A stretch of 64,000 nucleotides of DNA. It comes from Aselliscus stoliczkanus (taxonomy: Eukaryota; Chordata; Mammalia; Chiroptera; Hipposideridae). Position 1 is the first letter of the stretch. The number at the start of each line of letters is the position of its first letter. Below are positions 23,423-35,033 of the stretch, one piece after another. The position numbers and the translations under genes are program-made. The DNA lies in the NCBI GenBank assembly GCA_033961575.1, contig CM066736.1, positions 76,780,852-76,844,851 on the forward strand. The letters run 5' to 3'. The notes under the pieces are model-generated. The model ran no database searches. It worked only from the letters and a program-made list of their open reading frames with translations, and was not told the origin of the DNA.

Positions 23423-24073
23423 TACTATATATAAAATCTAAAAATTCTACCTTGAATATGTTAAGTGGGAACTTTTATAAATTTCCTCTTGACTCATTGA
23501 TAATCTAATTTTCTGTTCTAGAACTGAAAAAGTGATAGAATGAGATCTTGGCTTATTTTGAAGTTTGAGAAATCTTTCACAGACAATTCCTTTTTACACT
23601 TTTAGAAAATTACTGATAATTGCTATACGACATCCATTAGTAAAAGAAATATCAACTCTGAGTGCACTCAGGTCAACAGGCAGTTAAGAGTTTACCTTCT
23701 ATAAGATTTTTGGTTTTGTTTTTTAATTGCTATTGCCTCTCTATTCACCAAACCACCAAATTTGAATAACTTTCAGAATTTCTGAAGACTCTAGTAAATT
23801 CTCATTACCTATAATGCAACTTCTTTTCCTTTCATATTTGCTTATTTATATAAGTAAAATGCTTACTTTTTTCCTCTATAATGTCCTATCTACTATTATA
23901 CAATGACGCTTAAGAAAAATATACTGTTGCTATGTAACTGCATCTATGTATTAGTGATAAAGTATCAACTGTCCTCAATGTTTTCCCAAGACACCAAGAA
24001 TGAGTGTTCTTCAAGTCAAGCTTTGATTCCATCTTCTGAGATTTTCCAACTCAATTAAAAACCCTCTAGTTTA

Positions 24074-24184
24074 AGACCGGCCAAGAGGCGCAGTGGTTAA
24101 GCACTGGCTTGGGAAGCCAGTGGCCCCGGTTCTGGTCCCATATACGAGGGCCAGTGACACTGCCCTCAAAAAAAAAAAAAAAAA
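24074..24184 (+). mobile_element. Short tRNA-derived SINE
   Basis: 'GACCGGCCAAGAGGCGCAG' head; target duplications ACCCTCTAGTTTA at 24061-24073 and about 24186-24198. Confidence 0.93.
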
Positions 24185-24313
24185 AACCCTCTAGTTTAAA
24201 TATAGAGAAACAGGGGTTGGGGGGAAAAAAGGGGGAAAGAGGTGGCGGATTGGGGAGGGGTAAAAAGTGTAACTATTGCACTGTGTTGTACAATAAAAAA
24301 ATTTTTTTTAAAT

Positions 24314-27300
24314 ACAGACACACAAATACATGGAGGCTGAAAAACATGCTACTAAATACCGAGTGGGTCAAAAATGAGATCAAAGCGGAAATCAAAAGAT
24401 ACCTCAAGACAAATGAAAATGAAAACACCACAAACCAAAATTTCTGGGATGCAGCGAAAGCAGTCCTAACAGGGAAGTTCATAGCAGTGCAGGCCTACCT
24501 AAAGAAGGAAGAAAAATCTCAAATCAACACACTATCTTTACACCTAAGGGAACTCGAAAAAGAACAGCAAAACAAGCCCAAGGAAATAATAAAGACCAGA
24601 GCAGAAATAAATGAAATAGGGACCAAAACAACTATACAAAAGATCAATGAGGGCCGGCCGAGTGGTGCATTGGTTAAGCGCTGGTTTTGGGATGCCAGCA
24701 GCCCCGGTTCGGATCCCACATGAGGGCCAGTGACACTGCCCTCTACAGCTAACAACAGCTCCACCTGGAGCTGGGCTGTGCGAGCGCCGGTGATGGTGTG
24801 GGCTGCAGCCCCTGCTGCAGTGGGCTGCCATAGGCTACAGTGAGTGGCCCGCAGCCAGCGTGAGCGGCTGGCAGCCAGTGTGAGCTGCCAATAGCCGCAG
24901 TGAGCGACATCCAGAGGCCAGCGACCAATCTGCCTCATCCAGGAAGAGCGCAATGACGATACCAACAGTGAAGCAACATCCTCCGCAACTAAACTGAAGA
25001 ACAAGAAGACAGCAACTTGTCTGTTCCCCTTCCCCGATTCCCCAACGCTGTTCCCCTCCACCAATTCCCCAACAAAATCTTTAAAAAAAAAAAAAAAATC
25101 AATGAAACCAAGAATTGGTTTTTTGAAAAGATAAACAAAATCGACAAACCCTTAGCCAGACTCACCCAGAAAAAGAGAGGACCCAAATTAATAAAATCAG
25201 AAATGAAAGAGGAGAAGTGACAACAGATACCACAGAAATACAGAAAATTTTAAGAAAATACTATGAGCAACTATATGCCAACAAATTCGACAATCTGGAA
25301 GAAATGGATAAATTTCTAGAAGCATACAATCTACCAAATCTAAACCAAAAAGAAACAGAAACTCTGAACAGACTGATTACTACCAAAGAAATTGAATCAG
25401 TAATCAACAATCTTCCAACAAACAAAAGTCCTGGACCAGAAGGCTTCACAGGTGAATTTTACAAAACATTCAAAAAATAATTAATACCTATTCTCCTCAA
25501 ACTTTTCCAAAAAATACAGAAGGAGTGAAAGCTCCCAAACTCTTTCTATGAAGCCACTATCACCCTGATTCCTAAGTCAGACAAAGATATTACAAAAAAG
25601 GAAAACTACAGGCCGATATCCCTAATGAATATAGATGCAAAAATTCTCAGTAAAATACTAGCAAACTGAATTCAGCATCACATTAAAAAATTCATACACC
25701 ACGATCAAGTGGGATTCATTCCTGGTATGCAAGGTTGGTTCAATATCCACAAATCAATTAACGTAATACATCACATTAACAAAATGAAAAACAAAAATCA
25801 TATGGTCGTATCAATAGATGCAGAAAAACCATTTGACAAAATCCAGCAGCCATTTATGATAAAAACTCTTAGCAAAGTGGGAATAGTGGGATCACATCTC
25901 ATCATAATAAAGGCCATATATGATAAGCCCACAGTAAACATCGTTCTCAATGGGGAAAGGCTAAAAGCTTTCCCCTAAAGATCAGAAACAAGACAAGGCT
26001 GCCCGCTTTCACCACTTCTATTTAACATAGTTCTGGAAGTTCTAGCCACAGCAATCAGACAAGAAAATGAAATAAAAGGCATCCAAATTGGAAAGAAGGA
26101 AGTAAAATTGTCATTATATGCAGATGACATGATACTATATAGAGGGAATCCCAAAGACTCCACCAAAAAACTGTTAGAATTTATAAACGCATTTGGCATA
26201 GTAATAGTAGCAGGATACAAAATTAATATTCAGAAATCAGTTGCATTTGTATATACCAATAATAAACTATCAGAAGAAGAAATCAGGAAATCAATTCCTT
26301 TTACAATTGCTTCAAAAACAATAAAATATCTAGGAATCAGTTTAACTAAAGAAGTAAAAGACATGTACTCAGAAAATTATGAGACACTGAAGAGAGAAAT
26401 CAAAGATACAAACAATTGGAAATACATACCATGTTCATGGATAGGAAGAATTACTCTAGTTAAAATGTCAATACTACGTAAGGCAACATATAGATTCAAT
26501 GCAATTCCAATCAAACTACCAAGGACATTTTCCCCAGAAATAGAATATATAATCCTAAAATTTATATGAAACCACAGAAGACCCCGAATAGCCATGGCAA
26601 TCTTGAGAAATAAGAACAAAGTGAGAGGCATCATGCTACCTGACATCAAAACATACTACAAGGCTACAGTAATCAAAACAATATGTTACTGGCATAAAAA
26701 CAGACACATAGACCAATGGAACAGAATACAGAGCCCAGGAATAAACCCACCCATATACAGTCATTTAATCTATGACAATGGAAGCAAGAATTTACACTGG
26801 AGTAAAGCCAGTTTATTTAATAAATGGTGCTGGGAAAATTGGACTGACACGTGCAAAAAAATGAAAATGGACCACCTACTTACACCATATACGAAAACAA
26901 ACTCAAAATGGATTAAAGACTTAAATGTAAGACCTGAAACCATAAAACTCCTAGAAGAAAACATAGGGAGTAAATTTGCAGACATTACCCTGAGTAATAT
27001 TTTTACTGATATATTCCCTCAGGCTAGGGAAATAAAACAAAAAATGAACATAGGGGATTACATCAAACTTAAAAGTTTTTTCACAGCAAAAGAAATCATC
27101 AATAAAACAAAAAGGCAGCCTACTGAATGGGAGAAGATATTTGCCAACCATATATCTGATAAAGGGTTAATATCCAAAATTTATAAAACATTCATGAAAT
27201 TCAACACCAAAAAAACAAACAACCCAATTAAAAAATGGGCAAAGGATGTGAAGAGGCATTTCTCTAAAGAGGACATACAGATGGCCAGCAGGCATATGAA

Positions 27301-27664
27301 AAAGTGTTCAACCTCACTAATCATCAGAGAAATGCCAATAAAAACCACAATGAGATACCAACTCACTCCGATCAGAATGGCTATTATCAATACATCAACA
27401 AACAAGTGCTGGCGAGGTTGTGGAAAAAAGGGAACCCTGGTGCACTGTTGGTGGGACTGCAGATTGGTGCAGCCTTTACGGAAATCGGTATGGAGGTATC
27501 TCAAAAAACTGAAAATGGAACTACCGTATGACCCAGCAATTCCACTCTTATGTATCTACCCAGAAGAATCCAAGACACTAATTCGAAAAAATATATGCAC
27601 CCCTATGTTTATTGCAGCGCTATTTACAATAGCCAAGACTTGGAAACAACCAAAATGCCCATAA
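24314..27664 (+). pseudogene. LINE-1 ORF2 (endonuclease/reverse transcriptase) remnant
   Basis: Pieces of ORF2p in several frames, starting after the endonuclease domain. 24314-24650 is pre-RT sequence and a SINE interrupts at 24651. 25217-25480 carries the '[18 protein letters not shown]' RT entry block, 25709-25978 carries '[19 protein letters not shown]', and 26108-26569 includes the catalytic 'LYADDMILY'. 26594-27664 is a 356-codon open stretch of the carboxy-terminal domain with the Cys-rich '[17 protein letters not shown]' motif. In live L1 this protein nicks target DNA and copies L1 RNA. In-frame stops (e.g. after 25480 and 25978), the SINE and 5' truncation make this copy inactive. 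Confidence 0.93.
24651..25096 (+). mobile_element. Medium tRNA-derived SINE inside L1 ORF2
   Basis: 'GGCCGGCCGAGTGGTGCATT' head, standard body with a duplicated 'GCAGCCAGCGTGAGC' unit near 24852-24880, tail 'CCAACAAAATCTTT' (AATAAA mutated to AACAAA). ATCAATGA is repeated on both sides. Confidence 0.93.
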
Positions 27665-28361
27665 GTAGACAACTGAATTAAGAAACTGTGGAACATTTAT
27701 ACAATGGAGTATTACTCTGCTATAAAGAAAAATGAAATCGTACCATTTGCAACGATATGGATGGACCTAGAGACTATTATGTTAGGTGAAATAAGTCAGT
27801 GAGAGAAAGACAAATACCATATGATCTCACTTATATGTGGAATCTGTAAAATTAAATGAACGAGCAAAGTAAATAGAAACAGACTCATAGATAAAGAGGA
27901 AAAACTGATGATTGAAGTTGGGAGGGGGGTGAGGATGAGGGAGAAGGGGAAGGAATTAGACAGCATAAATAGGTAACTACAATACTGCCACAGGGATATG
28001 AAAGACAGTTCGGGGAATATAATAATGTTGTAAATATCTTGTGGGGTGTCAGATGGTCACATGTCTTGTTAGGGAGACCACTTCATGGATGGAGTAGAGG
28101 CTTGATCACTGCACTGTACACCTGAAGCTGATGTTGTATAATATTGTATGCCAACTGTAATTGAATATATAGATAGATAGTCACCAGATGCGGAGTATAC
28201 TCTGGAAGGGAGTCAAAGGGATTGTAATAGATATGTATGATATGGGGCAGGGAAGTGGGGTGGCAAATTGGAGGAAGGGGGTTGTCAATTCGAGGGCTAA
28301 AAAGTATAACTATTGCACTGTGTTGTACACCTGAAACTAATTTTAAAAAAATGTTTATTTC

Positions 28362-28800
28362 GGCCGGCCGAGTGGCGCATTGGTTAAGCGCTGGTTTTGG
28401 GATGCCAGCGGCCCCGGTTCGGATCCCACATAAGGGCCAGTGACACTGCCCTCTACAGCTAACAACAGCTCCACCTGGAGCTGGGCTGTGCGAGCCCCTG
28501 CTGCAGTGGGCTGCCATAGGCTACAGTGAGTGGCCCGCAGCCAGCGTGAGCGGCTGGCAGCCAAGCGTGAGCTGCCAATAGCTGCGATGAGCGACATCCA
28601 GAGGCCAGCGACAGATCTGCCTCATCCGGGAAGAGCGCAATGACGATACCAACAGTGAAGCAACATCCTCCGCAACTAAACTGAAGAACAAGAAGACGGC
28701 AACTTGTCTGTTCCCCTTCCCCGATTCCCCAACGCTGTTCCCCTCCACCAATTCCCCAATAAAATCTTTAAAAAAAAAAAAAAAAAAAAGAATTTAGAAA
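28362..28800 (+). mobile_element. Medium tRNA-derived SINE at an L1 3' end
   Basis: Full copy with tail 'CCCCAATAAAATCTTT'. Target duplications AAAAAAATGTTTATTTC lie at 28345-28361 and about 28805-28821, inside the A-rich L1 tail. Confidence 0.93.
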
Positions 28801-30520
28801 AAAAAAAAAAATGTTTATTTCACAATAAAAGAATTTTTAAAATAAATAAATAAATATAGAAACAAAGGAAGAACATAAATAAACCAAATTGCCTGTAGTG
28901 GTATTAAATTCAATTTCACCAGGTTTTGGTATGCGTATAATCTTAAAAGGCATATAAAATTACAGAATTTACAAGTCTTAAATAATCATCCGGAAAAGTC
29001 AATATTTATTAAATGTCAACTCTGTATAAGATACCATCTTGTAAATCTGTACAAGCACGTATTATGACACTCTTAATTCTTGACCTTAGGAGAAAAGGTA
29101 TTTATTTAAGGAAAAAATTTTGAAGGAATGTAAACTGAGTTCATCATAACTCTAGAAAAGTGGATTGTTTTAGTAAAACAATAATGTAGTTAAGTTTTGA
29201 GGTGTTGCTTTGAGGATTTATTTTCCCTTCATTTTGATTAATGTGTTCCAATACTCCAGAAATGAAGAGTCCAACACCTCCCAAAAAATCTTGTTTTGAA
29301 AGAACCTCTCCTGGATATCCATTACTGAGGTTAGTGATAGGTAAATAGACAGGTATTACTATTAACTAAAATTTCTTCCAAATTAGCTGACAACATGAGA
29401 GATACAGGAATTCCATAAGGCTTTTTTATTCTTTAAGAAAACACACATTTTAAATGTCACTCGTTAACGACACTTATTAATCCCAGTCACACACTCATCC
29501 CAGGCTGGTCCTTTCATTTTTCCTATCAAGAGCAGGGGCAATCCAAAATTATCTCACCAGGATCAGCAATTATCACCATCACCAAAAGAGGCCTCCCAAG
29601 TCATTCACGACAGACAATAAAATTTACGAGACCAGCCAGTGTCTCCAATTTATTTTTGTGATTCCTTAGAACTGTGTACAGAATACATTATCAAAAAGTT
29701 TTGAAAAAATTAACACTCAACAAAGGGGCTGCAGCATTTAACAAAGCAGCGAGGCAAAAAGTAAAGAACTCCACGTGCAAGGAGTTTCAGATCTGAAATG
29801 GATTTGTAAGTGGTTTCTAAGGAGGCAAACAAAATTCACCTTGCAGATTGTTCCTGAACAATTCCAAGTGCTGATCTCATTTCATTCTAATAATCTGCAA
29901 AGAAGGTTATTATCTCTTCTGACCAATGGCTGTTCACATCCTTCAAGGATCATCTCAGATACAGTTACACTTCAGTTTCAGGCGTTTCTATCAGCCAACT
30001 TAAAAATTACGTTAAGCACGTTTTTACTAGGGCCCTTCTAAAAACCACCCAGCAGACATGCATTGCCCAAGCACCTTAATCTGTGAAAAGCAGGACCAGA
30101 TTCAATGCCAAATTTACGTCTAACTCACTCATAATGCCGATTGAGCTTCTCAACTGCAAAATGGATGGAATGTTAATAACCATCTTCACACGTTGTAAGG
30201 GTTAAGTTTGAGGTGCCAACTATGCGCTAGATAGAAGGCTAAAATGACAAGAAATAGACAAAAGGCATGCATGCATTGCCTAGTATACAATGCACACTCA
30301 ATAAACGGCTGGTAATGTGACCACTACTCAAATGGCTCCGAAGAGAGCTGGGGGCAAAGGAGAACACCACCCCAGCGTCCCACTCTCCACCCCCACACTC
30401 TCGGCGGAAGAGCAGACACGAGAGGGTTCCCCCGCATCCCTCAAACCACACCCTCCTCTTCCCCGAGCTTTGCTCTCGGAGCCTTGCCCGCTTCCCGATT
30501 GCACCCGGCCCCATCCTCAC

Positions 30521-30550
30521 CAGCCTTCCCGCCACCAAGCAGCCAAACAT
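30521..30550 (-). CDS. HIKESHI: HIKESHI exon 1 (coding part)
   Basis: The 30 coding bases give MFGCLVAGRL, identical to the start of Hikeshi, and end at donor GTGAGG in phase 0. Exon 2 continues with V-Q-T. The start ATG (30550-30548) sits in 'GCCGCCATG', a strong initiation context. Cys4, another position mutated in human Hikeshi deficiency, is conserved. The 5' UTR extends to higher coordinates in GC-rich sequence. Hikeshi is small (about 197 residues), so exons 1 and 2 here cover roughly the first 45 percent. Confidence 0.95.
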
Positions 30551-30635
30551 GGCGGCGGCGGCGGCTCCGCTCAGCAGGCAGGGACCTGAAGAAGGGCACT
30601 AGCAGTCCTGGGGCTACTAAGCTGGTAGAGCCTAA

Positions 30636-30648
30636 GAACCTTCCAGAA
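30636..30648. promoter_or_regulatory. Heat shock element (HSF1 site) upstream of HIKESHI
   Basis: GAACCTTCCAGAA is a perfect three-unit inverted array (GAA-nn-TTC-nn-GAA), with weak further units on the right (TGC at 30651, GAG at 30656). It lies 86-98 bases upstream of the HIKESHI start codon inside the CpG-rich region. HSF1 trimers bind such arrays. Use in vivo is inferred, not shown. Confidence 0.65.
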
Positions 30649-30929
30649 TATGCAGGAGAACGCCGGCCTCGCCACTACATAGCTCCTGTGAAAGGGGCAG
30701 GAACGCCTTCTGCCTCTGCGCCCTCTGACACTTCTTCCAAAACAGCTCGCCTCTCAGGCGTCGAGTGCTTCCGGGGCTTGTACCCAGCCTCCCCAGTTAG
30801 GGAGACAGGCGGCCCACGGCCGGTACAAGACTACAAGTCCCAGAGGGCCCTGCGCGAAGGACTTGATAGCCGGAATCCCAATTCTGAATCCAATGAGGGG
30901 AGATGTTTATTCTAGTGCGCTTTTACAAT

Positions 30930-31090
30930 CATCACGTCACTAGATACTTACAAAAATCCTGTAAGGTAGGTATTATCATCTCCATTTTGTAGTACAGGAA
31001 ATTGCCCAGAGTGACCAACCCAAATCTACACAGCACTAAGGGTTGGAGCCTGAGTCAAAGTCCTGATCCAAATTAAGGGTTCTTTCTGCT
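30930..31090 (+). repeat. MIR element
   Basis: 'GTATTATCATCTCCATTTTG' (30970-30989) and the downstream 'GGGTTGGAGCCTGAGTCAAA' are typical MIR sequence. Confidence 0.75.
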
Positions 31091-31118
31091 ACACAGTGGC
31101 TCAGAAGTACTAATTTTT

Positions 31119-31269
31119 GTTTTGTTTTGTTTTGTTTTTTTAGCTGAGCCATCCTGCCACCTGTTGGCAGCTCAACGGCAACTCAGCTTTGGCTGGCATC
31201 GAACCGCCGTTGCTCAGAGCTCAGCTCACACTCTTGAGCGATCTAACCAACTGAGGCACCCAGCCGGCC
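31119..31269 (-). mobile_element. SINE of the CTCAAGAGTG subtype
   Basis: Reverse copy running from a (TTTTG)n tail to 'CACCCAGCCGGCC'. Flanks GAAGTACTAATTTTT and GAATTACTAATTTTT are the target duplication. Confidence 0.9.
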
Positions 31270-31289
31270 CAGAATTACTAATTTTTAAC

Positions 31290-31458
31290 CATCTGTTTTG
31301 TATTGTAGTTCTTACCAGCTTCACTTATCTCTGTTGCTTATTTTCTGTAACAAGTTATATAATATCTTTGTGCTATAATGTCTCCATTTGTAAAATAAGA
31401 ATATTAATGTGTCTCTGTCTCCTAAAGTTGCTGTGAGGATTAAATGAGTTAATATACC
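31290..31458 (+). repeat. MIR element
   Basis: 'TCTCCATTTGTAAAATAAGA' (31382-31401) and 'GCTGTGAGGATTAAATGAGT' (31430-31449) form the MIR 3' core. Confidence 0.75.
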
Positions 31459-31459
31459 G

Positions 31460-31691
31460 AGAGTGCCAAAAAAATGTATACAAGTGGACACTTTGGTCAA
31501 CGTTGCTCAGGCAGTAGTTCGCCTTAATCAGAAGTGTCTGGACTCTGATGGTAACCACTTGGAGCACCTCTTGTAATTGCAGAAGTCAAGCATGACTTAT
31601 ATTCATCTTACGTTTTCAGTATATATTGAGTATTACAATTTTAATAGTTTTTTCCTTTCTTAAAATGTGTATACATTTTTTTAGCACCCTT
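31460..31691 (+). mobile_element. Non-autonomous mariner-type element
   Basis: 'GAGTGCCAAAAAAATGTATAC' at the left and the reverse complement of 'GTATACATTTTTTTAGCACC' at the right (about 31669-31688) form 20-base inverted repeats around about 190 bases. The interior reads 'CLDSDGNHLEHLL', which resembles the last residues of a mariner transposase. It is therefore a deletion derivative. Confidence 0.75.
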
Positions 31692-32600
31692 TGTATATAC
31701 AAAACACTTAGAATAGAGCCTGGCAGTGCTTAATTAATGGGGATTTTATTGTAAAATGTCTTTTTTTTCTATTGTCATTTTCAGAAAAGTGTCATAGGAA
31801 ATTAAAAACAATCGCCAAAACAACTGGAATCGAGTACTGATTGCCACTGATAGTCATTGTACTTTTCAGAGCTTCAATGCTCTTTCCTTTTCTATGGGAA
31901 GATAGGATATCCCTTCCAGGAGGGTCTCTGCTCAACCTGAAATATTGGAGTTTAGTCAACCAGCAGGTCTGTTCTCCCAACCTCAGGTAATATGTAGAAG
32001 TTCAGAATGTCTAGAACAGTCTTCTGGCTTCCATCCTGGCTCCATACGCTTGGATCACCTATCTTATCTCAGATACTCTTTTGAGATAGCCGAGCCAAAG
32101 ATGAAGAGATAGAAGAGGATCTTTTTACCAATATCTCCAACTTTCTACGTAAAATGTCCCAGAACCTTGAGAATAAAAAGGCCATTCACAATAAGACCAT
32201 TTCATGAGGGGCAGACAAACTGCCTCGCTTCAGAGCCTATATCTCATTTATTAGCTATATAATCTTAGGCAAGTTAAACTAAAACTTCTATAGTGTCACA
32301 GAATTTACAAAAAAAAAAAACCCATCTGGTGTCAGAAAGAAGTGTTATAAACATGGTAGCAATATAAGAGTAAAGGAGAAACATGGGAGGGAGAACAGGT
32401 GTTTTTTTTTCCTTTACGTACCCTAACCATACTTTTCACTGTCTAAGCAACACATACTTTTCAACCTTCTCTGCTTATGTAACTTGTCTGCCTGTAATAT
32501 TCATGGCAATTTCCTACACATTCTGCCAGCTGGTTTGAATATTTTCTTCAGAAACCTTTCCATGATCTATATGGTAATTAGTCATTCCTTCTCTGTCTTT
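31692..32600. other. Intergenic sequence, unclassified
   Basis: No gene or named repeat recognised. Confidence 0.4.
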
Positions 32601-32606
32601 TTTTAG

Positions 32607-33380
32607 TTTTTTTTAAAAATTAAATTTATTGGGGTGACATTGGTCAATAAAATTATATAGGTTTCAAGTGTATAATTCCATAATCCATCATCTGTATATC
32701 GCATTGTGTGCTCACCACCCAAAGGCAAATCTCCCTCCATCACCATATATTTGACCCCCTTTACCCTATTCCACCTTCCACCCTCCCCCCTTATCCTCTA
32801 GTAACCACTAAACTGTTGTTTGTGTTTATGACTTTTTGCTTGTTTATTTATCTTGTTCATTTCTTGCTTTTAGCTTTATATCCCACATGAGTGAAATCAT
32901 ATGGTTCTCGATTTTTTCAGTCTGACTTTTTTCACTTAGCATGATACTCTCAAAATCGATCTATGTTGTCACATATGGCAGTATTTCATTGTTTCTTATG
33001 GCTGGAATATATACAATATTCCATTGTATATATGAAAAGATGCTTAACTTCAGTAGCATTAGGGAAATGCAAATCAGAACCACAATGAGATACCACATCA
33101 CACCTGTTAGAATGCCTATAATCAACAAGACAAGTAATAAGTGTTGAGAGGTTGTGGAGAAATAAGAACCCTCATACACTGCTGGTAGGAATGCAAACTG
33201 GTGTGGCCACCATGGAAAACAGTATGGAGGTTCCTCAAAAAATTAAGAATAGATCTCCATAGACCCAGCAATCCCTCTTCTGGGTATCTACCCTAATAAA
33301 CCTGAAAACATGTATCCCTAAAGATATATGTACACCTGTGTTCACTGCAACATTATTCATCGTGGCCAAGACATGGAAAC
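32607..33380 (-). mobile_element. LINE-1 with inverted 5' segment (twin-priming structure)
   Basis: 32607-33018 is the reverse complement of a bat L1 3' end ('TTAAATTTATTGGGGTGACA'). From about 33020 to 33380 the sequence turns to plus orientation and reads ORF2 carboxy-terminal DNA ('ATGCAAATCAGAACCACAAT', 'GTATGGAGGTTCCTCAAAAA'). The junction is near 33018. Confidence 0.75.
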
Positions 33381-33544
33381 ATTCCAGAAAGAGTTCCAAA
33401 ATTGCTTTGAAGGGTGGACTAAGTGCTGGTGTCGGTGCATAGCTTCCCAAGGGGAGTATTTCGAAGGTGACTGTACTGATATTCAGCAATGAGGTATGTA
33501 GCACTTTTTCTAAGAAGAGTTCACGAACTTAATTGTCAGACCTC
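33381..33544 (+). mobile_element. Mariner 3'-end fragment
   Basis: It encodes 'FQNCFEGWTKCWCRCIASQG', the transposase carboxy terminus, and ends in the terminal repeat 'CGAACTTAATTGTCAGACCTC' followed by TA. It is the same family as the copy at 14360-14925. The left end is missing; the sequence abuts L1 directly. Confidence 0.85.
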
Positions 33545-33726
33545 ATAATTACCACAACCCACAACTAGAATATAAGTTCCAACAGACAGGAAACTTAGTA
33601 CATGTATATACATAAAAGTATAAGTAAAAGAATGGTTATGACTGTGTTCCAAAAAACATTAACAAGAAAAGACAACTGACCTGGCTAAGCCCTGATTTTA
33701 GGAAAACAAGGGACTGCCTAAGGCAG

Positions 33727-34085
33727 TGGTTTTCATACTTTAAGTTTCATCAGAATCATCTGTACGGCATGTCAAAATACTGATGGCTGGGCCTCGCCTG
33801 AGTTTCTGATTCGGTAAGTCTAGAGTAAGGCCCAAGAATTTTACTTTATAAGAAGTTATGGTTGTCAAATAAAATACATAATGACCCATGTCTTAAATTT
33901 GAATTTCAAATAAATGATGAATACTTTTTAAATTATAAGTGTTTCCCAAGTATTGCATTATTCATGATCTGAAATTCAAGTTTAATTTGATGTCTTATAT
34001 TTTATTTGCCAAGTCTGGCATCCCTAGACAAGTTCCCAGGTGATGCTGATGCTGCTGGTCCAGGAACCTCACTTAGAGCCACTGA
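33727..34085 (+). repeat. MER5-like hAT relic, split by a palindromic MITE
   Basis: 'CAGTGGTTTTCATACTTTAA' opens and 'AGGTGATGCTGATGCTGCTG' closes a MER5-type element; 33855-34030 is inserted between. Confidence 0.7.
33855..34030. mobile_element. Palindromic MITE-like insert
   Basis: The left half ('TTTGAATTTCAAATAAATGA') and right half ('GAAATTCAAGTTTAATTTGA') are inverted copies, so the element can fold along its whole length. This is typical of small hAT-type MITEs; the family is not named. Confidence 0.65.
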
Positions 34086-34561
34086 CCTTTATACATATAG
34101 GAGGCTTGTCAGTTCAGAGGTTTTGAGTGGAGTGAAATAAATATCCACTGCCCCAACTTAAAAATCTGAACCATTCAGTCTGTATATGTGAACAGGTTCC
34201 TACTTCAGTCACAAAGGGGTATTTTGCATAGATACTTAAAATATGAATTACTTTTCAATAATTATTTATGTTGTGCATTTATGATTTATGAGCTTTCTTC
34301 CAGGCTCTAGAGATAAAGCAAGGAATAAGGGAATTCATGTCCCTTGCTCTCACAGAGCTGGCATTCCGTGGTTGTCTGGGGCTAGATATGATTGAGCATT
34401 CATCCAGGGAGTTACTGGACTGCACGTTGTCAGGTATGTACGTAAGACACATAAATTGTGTTGTACATTACTATAGTTATAAACATGAACCCTGGAGTTA
34501 GAAGTTAGTTCAAATCTCAGCCCAGCCATGATGACACTGGACAAGTTATTTAAAAACTTTA

Positions 34562-35011
34562 GGGGCCGGCCAAGTGGCGCATTGGTTAAGCGCTGGTTTT
34601 GGGATGCCAGCGGCCCCGGTTCAGATCCCACATGAGGGCCAGTGACACTGCCCTCTACAGCTAACAACAGCTCCACCTGGAGCTGGGCTGTGCGAGCCCC
34701 GGTAATGGTGTGGGCTGCAGCCCCTGCTGCAGTGGGCTGCCATAGGCTACAGTGAGTGGCAGGCAGCCAAGCGTGAGCTGCCAATAGCCGCGGTGAGCGA
34801 CATCCAGAGGCCAGCGACCGATCTGCCTCATCCGGGAAGAGCGCAATGACGATACCAACAGTAAAGCAACATTCTCCGCAACTAAACTGAAGAACAAAAA
34901 GACAGCACTTGTCTGTTCCCCTTCCCCGATTCCCCAACACTGTTCCCCTCCACCAATTCCCCAATAAAATCTTTAAAAAAATAAATAAATAAATAAAAAA
35001 TAAAAAAAATA
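34562..35011 (+). mobile_element. Medium tRNA-derived SINE
   Basis: Full copy, tail 'CCCCAATAAAATCTTT' then an (AAAT)n tail. AAAACTTTAG is present on both sides (34552-34561 and 35017-35026). Confidence 0.93.
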
Positions 35012-35033
35012 AAATAAAAACTTTAGTCCTCAG

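Larger units (their letters stand above)
24211..28345 (+). mobile_element. 5'-truncated LINE-1 with ORF2 and complete 3' UTR
   Basis: ORF2 begins abruptly at about 24314 and continues to the 3' UTR (27665-28345), which ends 'TTGTACACCTGAAACTAATT'. Upstream, 24215-24300 is a separate short L1 3'-end piece in the same orientation ('AACTATTGCACTGTGTTGTA'). The flanks share a degenerate duplication (AAATATAGAGAAACA at about 24196-24210, AAATATAGAAACAAA at about 28852-28866). The copy is young enough for long open stretches but is interrupted by stops and a SINE. Confidence 0.85.
21605..30520 (-). other. HIKESHI intron 1
   Basis: An 8.9-kb intron from donor GTGAGG (30520-30515) to acceptor TTCTAG (21610-21605). 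Most of it is transposons: L1 3' UTR, nested SINEs, Tigger, a 4-kb L1 and more SINEs. The parts 23430-24060 and 28850-30240 hold no element I can name, apart from possible old MIR sequence at 29850-29920. Confidence 0.9.
30330..30880 (-). promoter_or_regulatory. HIKESHI CpG-rich promoter and 5' UTR region
   Basis: G+C and CpG content rises sharply here against the AT-rich surroundings and covers exon 1 and its upstream side. A GCC/GGC repeat lies directly upstream of the start codon (30551-30566). No TATA box was seen at a fitting distance. This is the expected layout of a housekeeping CpG-island promoter; the transcription start cannot be placed from sequence alone. Confidence 0.8.

Noticed and set aside
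30484..30915. 143-codon plus-strand open frame across the HIKESHI promoter
   Set aside because: It lies antisense to HIKESHI exon 1 in GC-rich DNA, where long chance frames are common. Composition (Pro, Ser, Arg rich) and lack of any recognised domain argue against a gene.
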